A DNA stretch of 5,553 bases from Actinomycetes bacterium. GTDB lineage: Bacteria; Actinomycetota; Thermoleophilia; RBG-16-64-13. Below the pieces are notes generated by a model. That model made no database searches. It was not told where the DNA came from and saw only the letters and a list, made by a program, of their open reading frames with translations. Positions 5,543-5,553 of this stretch are shown in pieces. Made by a program: the position numbers and the translations under genes. The stretch spans positions 1-5,553 of the forward strand of contig JAKAHF010000194.1 in assembly GCA_021815245.1 (NCBI GenBank), read 5' to 3'. Position 1 is the stretch's first letter. The number at the start of each line of letters is the position of its first letter.

Positions 5543-5553
5543 GCGCGGCGCCT

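Noticed and set aside
1..5553. CRISPR array, tRNA, rRNA, insertion sequence or toxin-antitoxin pair
   Set aside because: No regularly spaced repeats, tRNA-like or rRNA-like stretches, transposase motifs or terminal inverted repeats were seen; almost all sequence is accounted for by the seven genes.

Overview
The window is GC-rich and densely packed: seven protein genes, no RNA genes, no mobile elements, and no gap longer than about 160 bases. High GC, GTG and TTG starts, two putative leaderless starts behind TAnnnT boxes, an Lgt of the GRIGCF...GCC type and an iron-sulfur flavoprotein of the anaerobe Isf type suggest an anaerobic or facultative actinobacterium, perhaps near Coriobacteriia. 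That placement is an inference; no marker gene in the window fixes it.

Layout, left to right. (1) The first 94 codons of an ABC-F type ATPase lie on the minus strand and run off the left edge. (2) Divergent from it is lgt (TTG start, strong Shine-Dalgarno), the membrane enzyme that lipidates lipoproteins. (3) Convergent with lgt, 9 bases away, is a gene for a predicted lipoprotein with a helical N-terminal half and a PsbP-like C-terminal half. (4) Divergent from that is an NhaP/CPA1-type sodium or potassium/proton antiporter. (5) Convergent with the antiporter, 16 bases away, is the end of a three-gene minus-strand operon, read in the order TetR-family regulator, iron-sulfur flavoprotein, flavodoxin-like NAD(P)H oxidoreductase. 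The operon genes are joined by two 4-base stop/start overlaps (GTGA and ATGA).

The best-supported new observation is a 33-bp, four-half-site inverted repeat built on GTACGC, just upstream of the TetR gene and touching a possible -10 box. It looks like the operator through which the regulator controls itself and the two flavoproteins. The likely theme of the operon is inducible redox chemistry, with one flavoprotein carrying a Fe-S cluster next to a simpler flavodoxin-like reductase, but its substrate and inducer cannot be read from the sequence. The remaining genes (translation or ABC-F function, lipoprotein maturation, ion homeostasis) look like housekeeping neighbours. I see no defence system, CRISPR array, toxin-antitoxin pair or mobile element.
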